Positions 27,375 to 36,893 of a stretch of DNA of 64,000 nt are shown piece after piece; within the stretch, counting starts at the first letter, position 1, and the number at the start of each line of letters is the position of its first letter. The translations under genes and the position numbers were made by a program. The notes below the pieces were generated by a model. That model saw only the letters and a list, made by a program, of their open reading frames with translations. It was not told the origin of the DNA and ran no database searches. Source of the stretch: Trinickia dabaoshanensis. GTDB taxonomy: Bacteria; Pseudomonadota; Gammaproteobacteria; Burkholderiales; Burkholderiaceae. The stretch spans positions 1 to 64,000 of the forward strand of contig NZ_PNYA01000034.1 of the NCBI RefSeq assembly GCF_002879885.1, read 5' to 3'.

Positions 27375-29129
27375 TTAGTGAATCTCCGGCTCGCCGCCGC
27401 TGCCGCCGCAACTCGCCCCTTGCGCGCCTTCGCGTTGCAGGAAGTCGAAATCGCAGCCTTTATCGGCTTGCATGACGTGGATTTGATGCATCGCGCCGTA
27501 GCCGCGCGTAAAGCGCGGCGCGGGCGGCACCCACGCGGCCTTGCGGCGCGCAAGCTCCTCGTCGCCGATCAGGACGTTCAGCTTGCGGGCAGGCACGTCG
27601 AGTTCGATCAGATCGCCGTCGCGCACGAGCGCGAGCGGACCGCCGATGAACGATTCGGGCGCCACGTGCAGCACGCACGCGCCGTAGCTCGTGCCGCTCA
27701 TGCGCGCGTCGGAGATGCGCACCATATCGCGCACGCCCTTTTGCAGCAGCTTCTTCGGAATCGGCAATTGGCCCCATTCCGGCATGCCGGGCGCGCCCAC
27801 GGGGCCAGCATGCTGGAGCACGATGACGCACTGGTCGTCGATGTCGAGCGCGTCGTCGTCGATACGGGCCGCCATGTCGTTGTAGTCCTTGAATACGACG
27901 GCGCGTCCCGTATGCACGTGCAGCTTCGGGTCGGCCGCGCCGGGCTTGATCACCGCACCGTCAGGTGCCAAGTTGCCGCGCAGCACCGCGAGCCCCGTAT
28001 CGGGCATGACGGGAGCCGCGATCCGGCGGATGACTTCGTCGTTGAAGATCTCGGCGTCCGCGATGTTTTCACCGAGGGTCTTGCCGTTGACCGTGCGCTG
28101 CGTGCCGTCGATCAGCTCGCCGAGTTCCTTGAGCATCGCGCGCAAACCGCCCGCGTAATAGAAGTCTTCCATCAGGTACTGGCCGGTCGGGCGGATATTC
28201 GCGAGCACGGGCGTGCGCCGCGACAGATCGTCGTAGTGCCCGAGCGTGAGCGGGATACCCGCGCGGCGCGCGAGCGCGATCATGTGCACGATCGCATTCG
28301 TCGAACCGGACAGCGCGAGACACGTCGTGACGGCGTTGTCGACCGACTTGCCGGTGATGATGTCGGAGGGCTTGAGGTCTTCCCACACCATGTCGACGAT
28401 GCGCATGCCCGTTTTCGCGGCCATTTGCGCGTGGCGCGAATCGGCGGCCGGAATCGATGCGAAGCCCGGCAACGTAAAGCCGAGCGCTTCCGCAGCGCTC
28501 GTCATCGTCGAGGCGGTGCCCATCGTCATGCAATGCCCGGGCGAACGCGCGATGCCGCCCTCGACGCCCTTCCAGTCGTCCTCGGTGATCTTGCCCGCGC
28601 GCAGGTCGGCCCAATACTTCCACGTATCCGAACCGGAGCCGAGCGTACGGCCATTCCAATTGCCGTTGAGCATCGGGCCGGCGGGTAGGAAGATCGCGGG
28701 CAAGTCCATCGAAATCGCGCCCATCAGCAGCGCGGGCGTGGTCTTGTCGCAGCCGCCCATCAGCACGACGCCGTCCGCCGGGTACGAGCGCAACGTTTCC
28801 TCGACTTCCATCGCGAGGAAATTGCGGTACAGCATCGTCGTGGGCTTTTGGAACGGCTCAGAGAGGGTTTGCACGGGCAGCTCGATCGGAAAGCCGCCCG
28901 CCTGCCAAATCCCGCGCTTCACTTCCTCCACGCGCACCTTGAAGTGCGTGTGGCATGGATTGATCTCGCTCCACGTGTTCAGGATCGCGATCACGGGCTT
29001 GCCCGCATATTCCTCGCGGCTATAGCCCATCTGTGCGCTGCGCGAGCGATGGCCGAACGAACGCAGATCGTTCACGCCGTACCAGCGGTGGCTGCGCAGC
29101 TCTTCGGGTTTCTTTCTGTTCGTGCTCAC
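27375..29129 (-). CDS. IlvD/Edd-family sugar-acid dehydratase
   Basis: 584-residue iron-sulfur dehydratase. Candidate cluster ligands are Cys59 (NPCHTH), Cys127 (GGCDKTTP) and Cys200 ([11 protein letters not shown]); other family motifs include [15 protein letters not shown]. It is closer in motif style to L-arabinonate/D-xylonate dehydratases than to IlvD or Edd. It would remove water from an aldonate or aldarate to give the 2-keto-3-deoxy acid. It is the last gene of DapA-family/ALDH/dehydratase, 56 nt after the ALDH gene. It is the only candidate acid dehydratase of this cluster, which makes its substrate the key to the pathway. Confidence 0.88.
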   Translation of the reverse strand: MSTNRKKPEELRSHRWYGVNDLRSFGHRSRSAQMGYSREEYAGKPVIAILNTWSEINPCHTHFKVRVEEVKRGIWQAGGFPIELPVQTLSEPFQKPTTMLYRNFLAMEVEETLRSYPADGVVLMGGCDKTTPALLMGAISMDLPAIFLPAGPMLNGNWNGRTLGSGSDTWKYWADLRAGKITEDDWKGVEGGIARSPGHCMTMGTASTMTSAAEALGFTLPGFASIPAADSRHAQMAAKTGMRIVDMVWEDLKPSDIITGKSVDNAVTTCLALSGSTNAIVHMIALARRAGIPLTLGHYDDLSRRTPVLANIRPTGQYLMEDFYYAGGLRAMLKELGELIDGTQRTVNGKTLGENIADAEIFNDEVIRRIAAPVMPDTGLAVLRGNLAPDGAVIKPGAADPKLHVHTGRAVVFKDYNDMAARIDDDALDIDDQCVIVLQHAGPVGAPGMPEWGQLPIPKKLLQKGVRDMVRISDARMSGTSYGACVLHVAPESFIGGPLALVRDGDLIELDVPARKLNVLIGDEELARRKAAWVPPAPRFTRGYGAMHQIHVMQADKGCDFDFLQREGAQGASCGGSGGEPEIH

Positions 29130-29185
29130 TTCGTGCCACTCCGCAATACTGAATCAGTGAAAATGCCGGCCACCGAACGCCGCCG

Positions 29186-30766
29186 TCAGCGGCGCGCGAG
29201 CTCGCCGTCGCGCACGCGCCAAAGACCCAGCGGGTTTTCGTCGCGCAGCGCCACCGGCATGAGTGCCTGGGGCAAATCTTGGTAGCACACCGGGCGCAGG
29301 AACCGCTCGATCGCCATAGCGCCAACCGAGGTCGTGCGCGCATCGGACGTTGCCGGAAATGGGCCGCCGTGCACCATCGCATACGTTACCTCGACGCCCG
29401 TCGGAAATCCGTTCGCGAGAATCCGCCCTACCTTGCGTTCCAGCGTCGGCATGAGCTGCGCCGCGAGCACATAGTCCGCTTCGTCGATGTGCAGCGTAGC
29501 CGTCAATTGCCCTTCGAGGCACTCGGCCACGCGCAGCAGCTCGTCGGCGTCGCGGCATTGCACGATCAGCGAAGCCGGGCCGAAGATTTCGTCCTGCAGG
29601 TGCGGGTTCGCGAGAAACTCGGCCGCGCTCGTCTTGAACAGCGCAGGGCGCCCGGCGCATTGCGCGTCGCTCGCGGCGCCATCGGCCAGGCGCGTGACGC
29701 CGGGGCTCTTCGCACGCGCATCGATGCCGCTTCGATAAGCCGCCGCAATGCCGGCGGTCAACATCGTTTGGGCGCTTTTCGCTTCGAGCGCGCGGGCGGC
29801 GGCATCGACGAATGCGTCCAATGCCCCACCCTCGATCGCGATCACGAGCCCCGGGTTCGTGCAGAACTGGCCGACGCCGAGCGTCAACGAATCGACGAAA
29901 CCGCGAGCCAGCGCATCCGTGCGCGCGCGAAGCGCTGCGGGCAGCACGAACATCGGGTTCACACTGCTCATCTCCGCATAAACGGGAATCGGCTCGCGCC
30001 GCGACGCAGCGATGCGCATCAGGGCCAAACCGCCGCCGCGCGAACCGGTGAAACCGACCGCCTTGATCGCGGGATGCGCGACGAGGGCCTCGCCGATCGC
30101 GTTGCCCGCGCCGATCACGAGCGAGAACACGCCCTCAGGCAAGCCGAGATCTGCCACCGCTTTTTGAATGACCCGGCCGACCAGTTCGGACGTGCCCAAA
30201 TGGGCCGGATGCGCTTTGACGACGACGGGACACCCGGCCGCCAGCGCCGATGCCGTGTCCCCACCTGCGACCGAAAATGCGAGCGGAAAGTTGCTGGCGC
30301 CGAATACGGCTACCGGGCCGAGCCCGATACGCTGCGCGCGCAAATCGGGGCGCGGCGCCGGCGTACGCTCGGGCATTGCGGAATCGAGCACCGCGCCGCA
30401 CCAGCGTCCGTCGCGCACGAGTTGCGCGAAGAGCTTGAGTTGGCCAATCGTGCGTGCGCGCTCGCCTTCGAGGCGGGCCTTGGGCAACGCCGATTCCGCC
30501 TGCGCGCGCTCGATGAGCATATCGCCCAGCGCGGCGATGTGCTCGGCGATCAGCTCGAGCAACCGTGCACGCGTCTCGAGCGGCGCCGCCCTGAACGGAT
30601 CGAAGGCCGCGGCCGCCAATGCGCACGCGCGCTCCACCTCGGCCACGCCGCCCATTCCGAAGGACGGTTCGATCTCGGCGTTACGCGCGGGATCGAACGC
30701 ACGCATCGTTCCTTGCGTCCCTCTTACCGAAGACGCGCCCAACAACATCTCGCCAGCAATGCGCAT
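29186..30766 (-). CDS. NADP-dependent aldehyde dehydrogenase (2-oxoglutarate semialdehyde type)
   Basis: 526-residue ALDH. The nucleotide-binding GASNFPLAF, the GFTGSRGGG loop, catalytic Glu in [10 protein letters not shown] and catalytic Cys in VGQFCTNPG are visible. This subfamily oxidises 2-oxoglutarate semialdehyde (2,5-dioxovalerate) to 2-oxoglutarate, the final step of oxidative pentose and hexarate pathways. It follows the DapA-family gene by 19 nt, whose product would be its substrate. Confidence 0.88.
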   Translation of the reverse strand: MRIAGEMLLGASSVRGTQGTMRAFDPARNAEIEPSFGMGGVAEVERACALAAAAFDPFRAAPLETRARLLELIAEHIAALGDMLIERAQAESALPKARLEGERARTIGQLKLFAQLVRDGRWCGAVLDSAMPERTPAPRPDLRAQRIGLGPVAVFGASNFPLAFSVAGGDTASALAAGCPVVVKAHPAHLGTSELVGRVIQKAVADLGLPEGVFSLVIGAGNAIGEALVAHPAIKAVGFTGSRGGGLALMRIAASRREPIPVYAEMSSVNPMFVLPAALRARTDALARGFVDSLTLGVGQFCTNPGLVIAIEGGALDAFVDAAARALEAKSAQTMLTAGIAAAYRSGIDARAKSPGVTRLADGAASDAQCAGRPALFKTSAAEFLANPHLQDEIFGPASLIVQCRDADELLRVAECLEGQLTATLHIDEADYVLAAQLMPTLERKVGRILANGFPTGVEVTYAMVHGGPFPATSDARTTSVGAMAIERFLRPVCYQDLPQALMPVALRDENPLGLWRVRDGELARR

Positions 30767-30785
30767 AGTCGCCCGTCCCTACTCG

Positions 30786-31724
30786 TCAAGCGCCGTTTGC
30801 GGCACGCAAGGCTTGCTCGAACGCGAGCAATGCCTGGGCCGCGGCGCGCACCGCGTCGTGGTGCTGCTTCGGCGTTTCGCTGAGCAAAGGCAGAATCGCG
30901 CCCATATCGGCCACGCCCGAGAACGTCACGGCGTCATGCAACACGCGGATCAACGAGATGTCGTCACGCAACGTTTCGAGCGGCATGAACGCATCGTAGA
31001 GGCGCTGTGCATCGGCGGCACGCGACTCGCGCACGGCGCGCATGAGTTCGGTCACGGCGCGCGAGGCGATACAGCCCGAGCCCGTCGTCCAGGCGGCCAA
31101 GCCGAAATCGCGCAGATGGATGACGGCCGGGCGCTCGCCCATGCCCGATACGACACGCGCCGGATTCACGCTTTGCAGCAGACGGCGCAGATACGGATCG
31201 TTCGACGGATCGTCGCGCTCGATCGCATATTTCACGGCGGAGAGCGTGCCACGGTCGACGAGCCGCGCGAGCGTATCGACGTCGACGTATTGCTCGCTTT
31301 TCACATACAGCGTGAGGGGAATGCCCGCCGTATCGGCGATGCGCGTAAGCCCCGACTCGACGCCGGCCGGCGTCGCGAAGTTCGCGAACGGCAGCACCAT
31401 CGCCGTTCGGTAGGACGTCTGCGCGAGGATGCGGGCTTGATCGAGCATCTTGCCGTAGTCCGGGCCGATCGACGGAATCACACGGGTACCCGGTGCGGCG
31501 CTCTCGGCGAGCATGTCGAGCAATTCGCGATATTCGCTCACGGCGACGTGATAGAAGTTCGCGTTGCCGCCGTACAGCAGCGTGGTGACGCCGCCGGCTT
31601 CGATATGGCGAATCAGCTTTCGGTTTTCGGCGACATCGATCGACAAATCGGCGCGGCGCGCAAGCGGGGGCACCGCCATCACGGACGAGGCGAATTCGCT
31701 CTCGACAAGTGGGGACACGTTCAT
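30786..31724 (-). CDS. Divergent DapA/dihydrodipicolinate synthase-family enzyme
   Basis: 312-residue TIM-barrel of the DHDPS/N-acetylneuraminate lyase superfamily. Schiff-base Lys165 (AVKYAIERDDP) and Tyr140 (LTLYVKS) are in place. The usual keto-acid-binding GTTGE loop is replaced by GGNANFYH at residues 52-59, so it is not a standard DapA. In this context it may dehydrate 5-dehydro-4-deoxyglucarate (KdgD role) or 2-keto-3-deoxy-L-arabinonate, giving 2-oxoglutarate semialdehyde for the next enzyme. First gene of the leftward three-gene operon. Confidence 0.8.
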   Translation of the reverse strand: MNVSPLVESEFASSVMAVPPLARRADLSIDVAENRKLIRHIEAGGVTTLLYGGNANFYHVAVSEYRELLDMLAESAAPGTRVIPSIGPDYGKMLDQARILAQTSYRTAMVLPFANFATPAGVESGLTRIADTAGIPLTLYVKSEQYVDVDTLARLVDRGTLSAVKYAIERDDPSNDPYLRRLLQSVNPARVVSGMGERPAVIHLRDFGLAAWTTGSGCIASRAVTELMRAVRESRAADAQRLYDAFMPLETLRDDISLIRVLHDAVTFSGVADMGAILPLLSETPKQHHDAVRAAAQALLAFEQALRAANGA

Positions 31725-31786
31725 GGGGCCTCGAAACGAGTGTTTTGATGACTGACAGGCCGGACGGTATCACTGCAAAATCCATC

Positions 31787-31797
31787 TTGTCAAACAA
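31787..31797. promoter_or_regulatory. Operator copy 4 (TTGT-N3-ACAA) before the dehydratase operon
   Basis: TTGT-CAA-ACAA, 63 nt upstream of the DapA-family start codon. It exactly repeats the arm sequence and spacing of copies 1 and 3. Confidence 0.65.
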
Positions 31798-31803
31798 CAT
31801 TGA

Positions 31804-31836
31804 CGAGCTTGTCATGCCATTGACTAAACAAGCTCG
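31804..31836. repeat. Inverted repeat with 9-bp arms
   Basis: CGAGCTTGT (31804-31812), 15-nt spacer, ACAAGCTCG (31828-31836). The inner ends again read TTGT and ACAA, as in the adjacent operator, so it may be a wider-spaced site for the same protein or a looping pair. Confidence 0.55.
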
Positions 31837-31996
31837 CCCTCAGATCGACGTCACAGCCCCCGCCAAATGGTCATCGCTTGCCACCGAACCGCTGCAAGCT
31901 ATCGTTTATGAGGTTTGACAACTATAAACTTGCATAACGAAAGCTTGTGCGCGTGGGCGCGGCTGCGCCGGGCCTGCCGCGTCTCGCTCACGCGGG

Positions 31997-32371
31997 TCAT
32001 TTCACGACGAAGGCGTAATGTCCTTGCGTGCGGTGGCCGTCCGCGGCCACCGCCACCCACGCGACCGTGTACACGCCGGGTTTGAGCGTCCCGAGCGCCA
32101 CCGTCATATGCTTTTTGTCGTTCGGGTCGACGCCCGACTTGCCGTTCGTGCTATCGGCTCCGGTCGCGTCGGTCACTTTGATCGAGCTGAACGCGGGCTC
32201 CAATGCGTCGTCGAACTCGATCGATACTTGTTTCGTATCCGTGCCCACGCTTTGGCCGGCGCCCGGTGTCTGCTGTTTCGGATGAGCGTGAGCGCTCGCC
32301 CATTGCGAGCACGCCAGCAGCAATGCGGCCGCGAAAATCCGCGTGCACAGCGAAGTCGATGATGTTTTCAT
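31997..32371 (-). CDS. copC: CopC-family copper-binding periplasmic protein
   Basis: 124-residue CopC domain protein. Signal peptide ends at WASAHAHP, leaving the N-terminal histidine expected to bind Cu(II). The conserved end VYTVAWVAVAADGHRTQGHYAF carries further ligands. CopC proteins pass copper in the periplasm, usually with the membrane protein CopD, which is absent here. Its upstream neighbour is a broken outer-membrane gene. Confidence 0.88.
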   Translation of the reverse strand: MKTSSTSLCTRIFAAALLLACSQWASAHAHPKQQTPGAGQSVGTDTKQVSIEFDDALEPAFSSIKVTDATGADSTNGKSGVDPNDKKHMTVALGTLKPGVYTVAWVAVAADGHRTQGHYAFVVK

Positions 32372-32386
32372 GGTTCGAATCCGAAG

Positions 32387-32818
32387 TTAGAACAACGGCT
32401 TACCGAGGGAACCCGGGAATACGTCGTCGAAAAATAGATGGGCTTGCAGCAATACGCCGGTATGCGTTCCGCTGGCGCGATTCACGGGGATCTGCGCCTC
32501 GATGCCGAACTGGCCAAAGCGATTCGTCCATAGCAAGCCGGGATTGATGGTACCCGTCGTTTGTCCCGAACAAGCGCCGGCGGTACACGTGCTCATCGGA
32601 AATTCGACGACCGGAATCAAGTTCGAGAGCGGCTGCGGCAGATGCAAGTCTTTCACCTGCGACTGCAAGTACGGGATGCTGTATTGCAGCGTCAGCCCCC
32701 AACCGAACGAATTCGGTCCGTTGTCCGAGGTCGCGGTGGTGATGTTCAGGCCGAATTGCCGGCGCGATTCGCGCGCACGGCGACACCGCGGCGCTCGTGG
32801 GCCGCGGAAACGTTCCGG
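32387..32818 (-). pseudogene. Truncated outer-membrane/transporter protein of the copper cluster
   Basis: An open frame of about 143 codons without a plausible start. Clear protein sequence begins at FGLNITTATSDNGPNSFGW and runs to the end HLFFDDVFPGSLGKPLF, a C-terminal tail typical of a beta-barrel-like protein commonly encoded between DUF2946 and CopC genes. In front of it are only a few Arg-rich codons and then a TGA, 7 nt from the DUF2946 stop. The first half of the gene appears to have been lost by deletion. Family assignment is from the tail and context. Confidence 0.6.
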
Positions 32819-32825
32819 TCAAGAC

Positions 32826-33230
32826 TCAGGAAACGGCGGGAGGGGCGCGCGGTTGCGCCGTATAAACGCGCTCCGCGTGCCAAGGCACGGCCGCCGATGC
32901 GACATGGGCGGCCTTCGCCGCGGCGAAGGCGGGAACGACGCGCGGCGTCAACCCGGGCAGCAACGGAAGATGCGCGAAAAAGCCGCAATAGCCGCATGCC
33001 TGCCCATGTTCAAACGTATCGTGCCGATGAGATCCGCCTGCGCCGGCGTAATGCGCATGATGGGCGTAATGGGCCGCACCCTGCCGCGCCCCGCATTCGA
33101 CGTAGGACGATTGCTCGATGCTCGTGCGCGAGATGAGCACCTGAGAGATCGGCGGCGCGAGCACGGTCAGCCAGATTGCAAGCAATCCGAGCAGCGTACC
33201 GAGCTTTTGCAATCGGCGATCGAGCATCAT
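32826..33230 (-). CDS. DUF2946 domain protein
   Basis: 134-residue small membrane/periplasmic protein. N-terminal hydrophobic segment (LGTLLGLLAIWLTVLAPPIS), several His residues (HYAHHAHYAGAGGSHRHD) and the DUF2946 motif ACGYCGFFAHLP, suggesting metal contact. Family members accompany copper-resistance and TonB copper-receptor genes. ATG 33230 is the first of two adjacent Met codons; longer in-frame extension to 33353 looks non-coding. Confidence 0.75.
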   Translation of the reverse strand: MMLDRRLQKLGTLLGLLAIWLTVLAPPISQVLISRTSIEQSSYVECGARQGAAHYAHHAHYAGAGGSHRHDTFEHGQACGYCGFFAHLPLLPGLTPRVVPAFAAAKAAHVASAAVPWHAERVYTAQPRAPPAVS

Positions 33231-33391
33231 CGGGCGCGCAGCGCACGCAAAGGGAATCCAAACCGCTCGATTATCGGCGACGCCGCCCGGACCGTACAAG
33301 GCGGCTGCGACAATCCGCCGGAGGGGCGGCGCAACGTAAAGGCCGCGTCGCACCGGGCGTACAATCGCGCCACTTCGATTCGACGCATGCC

Positions 33392-34093
33392 ATGGACCTC
33401 GAAAGCATTCTCTTCAAACAAGGCTTCGGCTCACGCCGCCAATGCCGCGCGTTGATTGCCGAGGGGCGCGTCACGGTCGCCGGCACCGTATGCACCGAGG
33501 CGCATACCGACTTCGCCCTCGACGATCTAACGTTCGACGTCGACGGCACCGAGTGGCGCTACCGCGAGCGCGCCTACTTGATGTTGAACAAGCCGTCCGG
33601 TTACGAATGCTCGCGCGATCCGCAACACCATTTGAGCGTGTTTGCGTTGCTGCCGCCGCCATTGGCCGCGCGCGGGGTTCAATGTGTCGGCCGGCTCGAC
33701 GAGGACACGACCGGGCTATTGCTGCTCTCCGACGACGGTCAGTTCGTTCACGCTCATACATCCCCGAAGCGCAAGGTGCCGAAGACCTATCTCGCGACGA
33801 CGCGCCACGCGCTCGACGAGCACCAACTGCAAGCGCTGCGCGACGGCGTGCTGCTGCATGGAGAAAAGGCGCCGATCGCGGCGGCTGGCGCGAGCATCCG
33901 CGGCGAGAAGCTGCTCGAGATTACCGTCAACGAAGGCAAGTATCACCAAGTCAAGCGCATGATCGCGGCGGCAGGCAACCGCTGCGAGGCACTGCATCGG
34001 GAGAAGATCGGCTCGCTCGCGCTACCGGCAACGCTTGCGCCGGGCGCATGGCAGTGGCTCGACGACGAAGCCTTGCGCGCACTGCGCGGTTGA
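33392..34093 (+). CDS. rsuA: 16S rRNA pseudouridine(516) synthase RsuA
   Basis: 233-residue RsuA/RluB/E/F family enzyme. N-terminal S4 RNA-binding domain (MDLESILFKQGFGSRRQCRA), followed by the catalytic GRLDEDTTGLLLLSDDG motif with the nucleophilic Asp and the EGKYHQVKRM signature. The shortened catalytic domain and S4 domain match RsuA, which modifies U516 of 16S rRNA in assembling 30S subunits. The frame is open from 33176, but ATG 33392 begins the domain. Confidence 0.9.
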   Translation: MDLESILFKQGFGSRRQCRALIAEGRVTVAGTVCTEAHTDFALDDLTFDVDGTEWRYRERAYLMLNKPSGYECSRDPQHHLSVFALLPPPLAARGVQCVGRLDEDTTGLLLLSDDGQFVHAHTSPKRKVPKTYLATTRHALDEHQLQALRDGVLLHGEKAPIAAAGASIRGEKLLEITVNEGKYHQVKRMIAAAGNRCEALHREKIGSLALPATLAPGAWQWLDDEALRALRG

Positions 34094-34305
34094 CCGGGCG
34101 TGGTGCGCCCCTGCGCCGGGCGCCGATGCATGGGTCCCCGCGCCGCCCGAACTGTGCGCCGGCGCACACCTAATCCGAAGGAATCCTCGATATCGGGTCG
34201 CCCCCCTATGGGGCCCGCCCGGTCCCACCCCTATACTGCCTCTAACGAACAAATGAGGATCGCCCGCGCGAATCCGATCAAGAGACAGTTGGAGGGAGGT
34301 GTGTC

Positions 34306-34494
34306 GTGGCCATTCATAGCACGCTCGAGATTTCGTACGGGACGCTCGTGTTCGCGGCGCTCGGTGCAATCCTCATCGGCGCATTGCTGACGGTGATGCA
34401 CGTCAAGCGCCGCTACCATCCGAACCTGATCGGCGCTTTGCTTGGTGCCCTGCTGTGCTTCTTGCTGCTCGAGGCGCTGCCCGCGCTCATTTAA
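34306..34494 (+). CDS. Small two-TM membrane protein
   Basis: 62-residue hypothetical protein with two hydrophobic segments (YGTLVFAALGAILIGALLTV and LIGALLGALLCFLLLEALPA) joined by a basic HVKRRYHPN turn. GTG 34306 is supported by a very strong GGAGGGAGG 6-7 nt upstream. It converges with the oxidoreductase gene and overlaps its 3' end by 8 nt. No function recognised. Confidence 0.7.
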   Translation: MAIHSTLEISYGTLVFAALGAILIGALLTVMHVKRRYHPNLIGALLGALLCFLLLEALPALI

Positions 34495-35554
34495 CGGACC
34501 GAAGTCCGCGTAAGAAGTCGTCGACCGTCGGATAGCGCAACGTCGCGCCCAATTCGCGCTTGAGCCGCACGTTCGACAAACGCCGCGATTCGCGCATGAA
34601 CGACAGCGTCGCGGGATCGAGACTGCGCTGGGCCGCCTCGCGTGTGACACGCGGCACGCGCGGCAGGCCGAACGCATCGGCCACGCGGTCGAAATAAGCC
34701 CCCATCTTCAGCACGGTGTCGTCGCAGGCGTGGACGACACGCCCGATGCGTCCGCGCACCGCGACGCGCAGCATGATCGCGGCCAGGTCGTCGGCATGAA
34801 TGTGGTTCGTGTAGACGTCCTCGTCCTCGAGCAGCGCCGGCTTGCGTTGCTCGATCCGCGCGAGCGGCAGGCGCTCGCGCGCGTAAATGCCCGGAATGCG
34901 CACGATGCTCGCCGCGACAGCGCCGCGCGCGCTCGCTTGCCTGAGTTGGCGCTCGGCCGCCACGCGTCGTTTCGCGCGAGCGTTCGCGGGCCTGACCGGC
35001 CGCGTCTCGTCGATGAAAGCACCGGCACAATCGCCGTACACGCCCGACGTACTCGCATAGACGAGCCGTAACCGCGCGCCGGGCCATGCCGTCGAAAACG
35101 CCTCGGGTACAATACGGCGTTTAGACCGCACGCCCACGCCAGGCGCAAATCGGCTCGGCTCCAATGGATCACGGGCCGCTTGCCGAAGGTGGCGCAGCCG
35201 CCCTTCGGCCGGCGCGGCGAGGCGAGCCGGGCGGTGCCGCCAGCGTCGCCCGAGCGCCGCGATCAGCGCCCGGGTGCGCGGATCGTCGTTGCCGTGCGGC
35301 GGCGGCGGCGCAAGATGCAGTACGGTAGGCGCAAGCCCCGCGAGTCTTCGCAACGTGCGCGGGGTGTCGAGGTCGCCGACGATCGGTGTCAAGCCTTCGG
35401 CGCGCAGTACGCCGGCACGCTCGGCGCGTGTGGTCAGCGCGATGACGCGCGCGGGCACCGAGCGGGCGAGCAAGCGCCGCGCGCAGCGTAGTCCGACATC
35501 GCCGCATCCGACGATGAGCACGCGGGGCCGGCGCAAGATTCGTGTGGCGTTCAT
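34487..35554 (-). CDS. NAD(P)-binding SDR/epimerase-family protein (YeeZ-like)
   Basis: 355-residue extended SDR-type protein. Rossmann motif VLIVGCGDVGLRCA at the N-terminus, VYASTSGVYGDC with the Ser/Tyr region mid-protein, and a C-terminal substrate domain. It resembles YeeZ-type epimerases of unknown substrate. A low-complexity Arg-rich stretch (about residues 100-165) has no counterpart I know and may be poorly conserved. ATG 35554 begins the Rossmann domain. Divergent from the ferredoxin reductase gene. Confidence 0.75.
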   Translation of the reverse strand: MNATRILRRPRVLIVGCGDVGLRCARRLLARSVPARVIALTTRAERAGVLRAEGLTPIVGDLDTPRTLRRLAGLAPTVLHLAPPPPHGNDDPRTRALIAALGRRWRHRPARLAAPAEGRLRHLRQAARDPLEPSRFAPGVGVRSKRRIVPEAFSTAWPGARLRLVYASTSGVYGDCAGAFIDETRPVRPANARAKRRVAAERQLRQASARGAVAASIVRIPGIYARERLPLARIEQRKPALLEDEDVYTNHIHADDLAAIMLRVAVRGRIGRVVHACDDTVLKMGAYFDRVADAFGLPRVPRVTREAAQRSLDPATLSFMRESRRLSNVRLKRELGATLRYPTVDDFLRGLRSVK

Positions 35555-35631
35555 GTGCGCGCATTGTAGCGGTCCGCCGCCGCACGCGCTTCGGCCCAAG
35601 ATTTTTTCGCTTTTTTCGTTTCCATCGAGCT

Positions 35632-36663
35632 ATGGCATACAACGTGACCCTCCGGCAAAGCGGCCGGCAGTTTCAAGTAGAACCCGACGAACCCGTACTC
35701 GTCGCCGCGCTGCGCCAAGGCGTAGGCGTCCCCTACGGCTGCAAGAACGGCGCATGCGGCTCGTGCAAGGGCGAGGTCGTGTCGGGCCAGGTCGAGCAAC
35801 GCTCGCATTCGTCATCGGCATTATCGAACGACGAGAAAACGCGCGGCATGGCGCTGTTTTGCTGCGCCACGGCTCAGTCCGATCTCGTCATCGACGTGCG
35901 CGAGATCGCGGGCGTCGGCGATGTCCAGGTCAAAAAATTGCCGTGCCGCGTGAACGCGCTCGAGCGCCGCGCCGACGACGTCATCGTGCTGAAGCTGCAA
36001 TTGCCCGCGAACGAGCGGCTGCAATATCTCGCCGGACAGTACATCGAGTTCATTTTGAAGGACGGCAAGCGCCGTAGCTACTCGATGGCGAGCGCGCCGA
36101 ACGACGAAGGTCCGGTCGAGCTGCATATCCGCCACATGCCCGGGGGCCTCTTCACCGACCACGTTTTCAATACGATGAAGGAGCGCGAAATCCTGCGCTT
36201 CGAAGGCCCGCTCGGCACCTTCTTCCTGCGCGAGGATTCCGATAAGCCTATCGTCCTGTTGGCCTCGGGCACGGGTTTCGCGCCGATCAAGGCCATCGCC
36301 GAGCACGCGTTTTTCAAGAACATCGATCGGCCGATCACGCTTTACTGGGGCGCGCGCCGCAAGAAAGATCTGTACATGCTCGAGCTCGCGGAAAGCTGGG
36401 CGCAAGCTCACCCGAACTTCAAGTTCGTCCCCGTGCTGTCCGAGCCCGATCCGAGTGACGACTGGACGGGCCGGACCGGTTTCGTGCATCGCGCCGTGAT
36501 CGAAGACTTGCCCGATTTGTCGGCCTACCAGGTGTACGCGTGCGGCGCGCCGGTCATGGTCGAATCGGCCTTGCGCGATTTCACCGCGCACCACGGCCTG
36601 CCGGCCGAAGAGTTTTACGCCGATTCGTTCACGAGCGAAGCCGATCTCGTCAACGCGGTCTGA
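35632..36663 (+). CDS. Ferredoxin-domain flavin reductase (AscD/Fre-like)
   Basis: 343-residue electron-transfer protein. An N-terminal plant-type [2Fe-2S] ferredoxin domain (YGCKNGACGSCKGEV then FCCAT) is followed by an FAD domain (RSYSMAS) and an NAD domain (LLASGTGFAPIKAI, CGAPVMVE). It is commonly named CDP-6-deoxy-delta-3,4-glucoseen reductase by homology to AscD, but in Burkholderiaceae without the sugar pathway the real partner is unknown. A house-keeping oxygenase or reductase partner is possible. Confidence 0.85.
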   Translation: MAYNVTLRQSGRQFQVEPDEPVLVAALRQGVGVPYGCKNGACGSCKGEVVSGQVEQRSHSSSALSNDEKTRGMALFCCATAQSDLVIDVREIAGVGDVQVKKLPCRVNALERRADDVIVLKLQLPANERLQYLAGQYIEFILKDGKRRSYSMASAPNDEGPVELHIRHMPGGLFTDHVFNTMKEREILRFEGPLGTFFLREDSDKPIVLLASGTGFAPIKAIAEHAFFKNIDRPITLYWGARRKKDLYMLELAESWAQAHPNFKFVPVLSEPDPSDDWTGRTGFVHRAVIEDLPDLSAYQVYACGAPVMVESALRDFTAHHGLPAEEFYADSFTSEADLVNAV

Positions 36664-36699
36664 CGAGACGAAAATGCGACAGCCGATGCGGCACTGTCA

Positions 36700-36728
36700 T
36701 TGCATCGACACGCACGCTGTCGTATTCT
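36700..36728 (+). promoter_or_regulatory. Sigma-70-like promoter upstream of argD
   Basis: TTGCAT (36700-36705), 17-nt spacer, TATTCT (36723-36728). Predicted start near 36735. A complete terminator lies about 130 nt downstream, before argD. Confidence 0.5.
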
Positions 36729-36735
36729 TGCGCCC

Positions 36736-36804
36736 ATGAACCGCAAGCTACCCGCCCTCCGACGTCGCCGCTCGCTCCCCGCCAGGGAAGCCGTCGGCTC
36801 GTAG
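36736..36804 (+). other. Possible Arg-rich leader peptide / structured leader RNA
   Basis: Right at the predicted transcription start an ATG opens a 22-codon frame, MNRKLPALRRRRSLPAREAVGS, with six arginines including four in a row. It has no Shine-Dalgarno, so translation would be leaderless. The RNA that follows can fold (CCGCT/AGCGG with an internal TCCC/GGGA hairpin) and ends in a terminator before argD. Either an arginine attenuator or a small RNA is possible; neither is proven. Confidence 0.3.
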
Positions 36805-36866
36805 CGGACGCGCGCCTCGCCAGCAATCGGCAGCAAGCAGGCAAGCGCGTAATCGGTCAAAACCGC

Positions 36867-36893
36867 AAAGCCACGGACTACCGTGGCTTTTTT
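36867..36893 (+). terminator. Intrinsic terminator between the reductase gene and argD
   Basis: AAAGCCACGG (36867-36876), loop ACTA, CCGTGGCTTT (36881-36890), followed by TTT to 36893. Perfect 10-bp stem. Lies 44 nt before the argD ATG. Confidence 0.88.

Larger units (their letters stand above)
31725..31996. other. Regulatory intergenic region before the dehydratase operon
   Basis: About 270 AT-richer bases between the DapA-family start and the copC stop. It contains the operator at 31787-31797, the long inverted repeat at 31804-31836 and an AT-rich stretch with TTGACAACTATAAA near 31914. I see no coding sequence. Confidence 0.6.

Noticed and set aside
36735-36893. 6S RNA
   Set aside because: Length is near, but the ends do not pair into the long closing stem with a central bubble.
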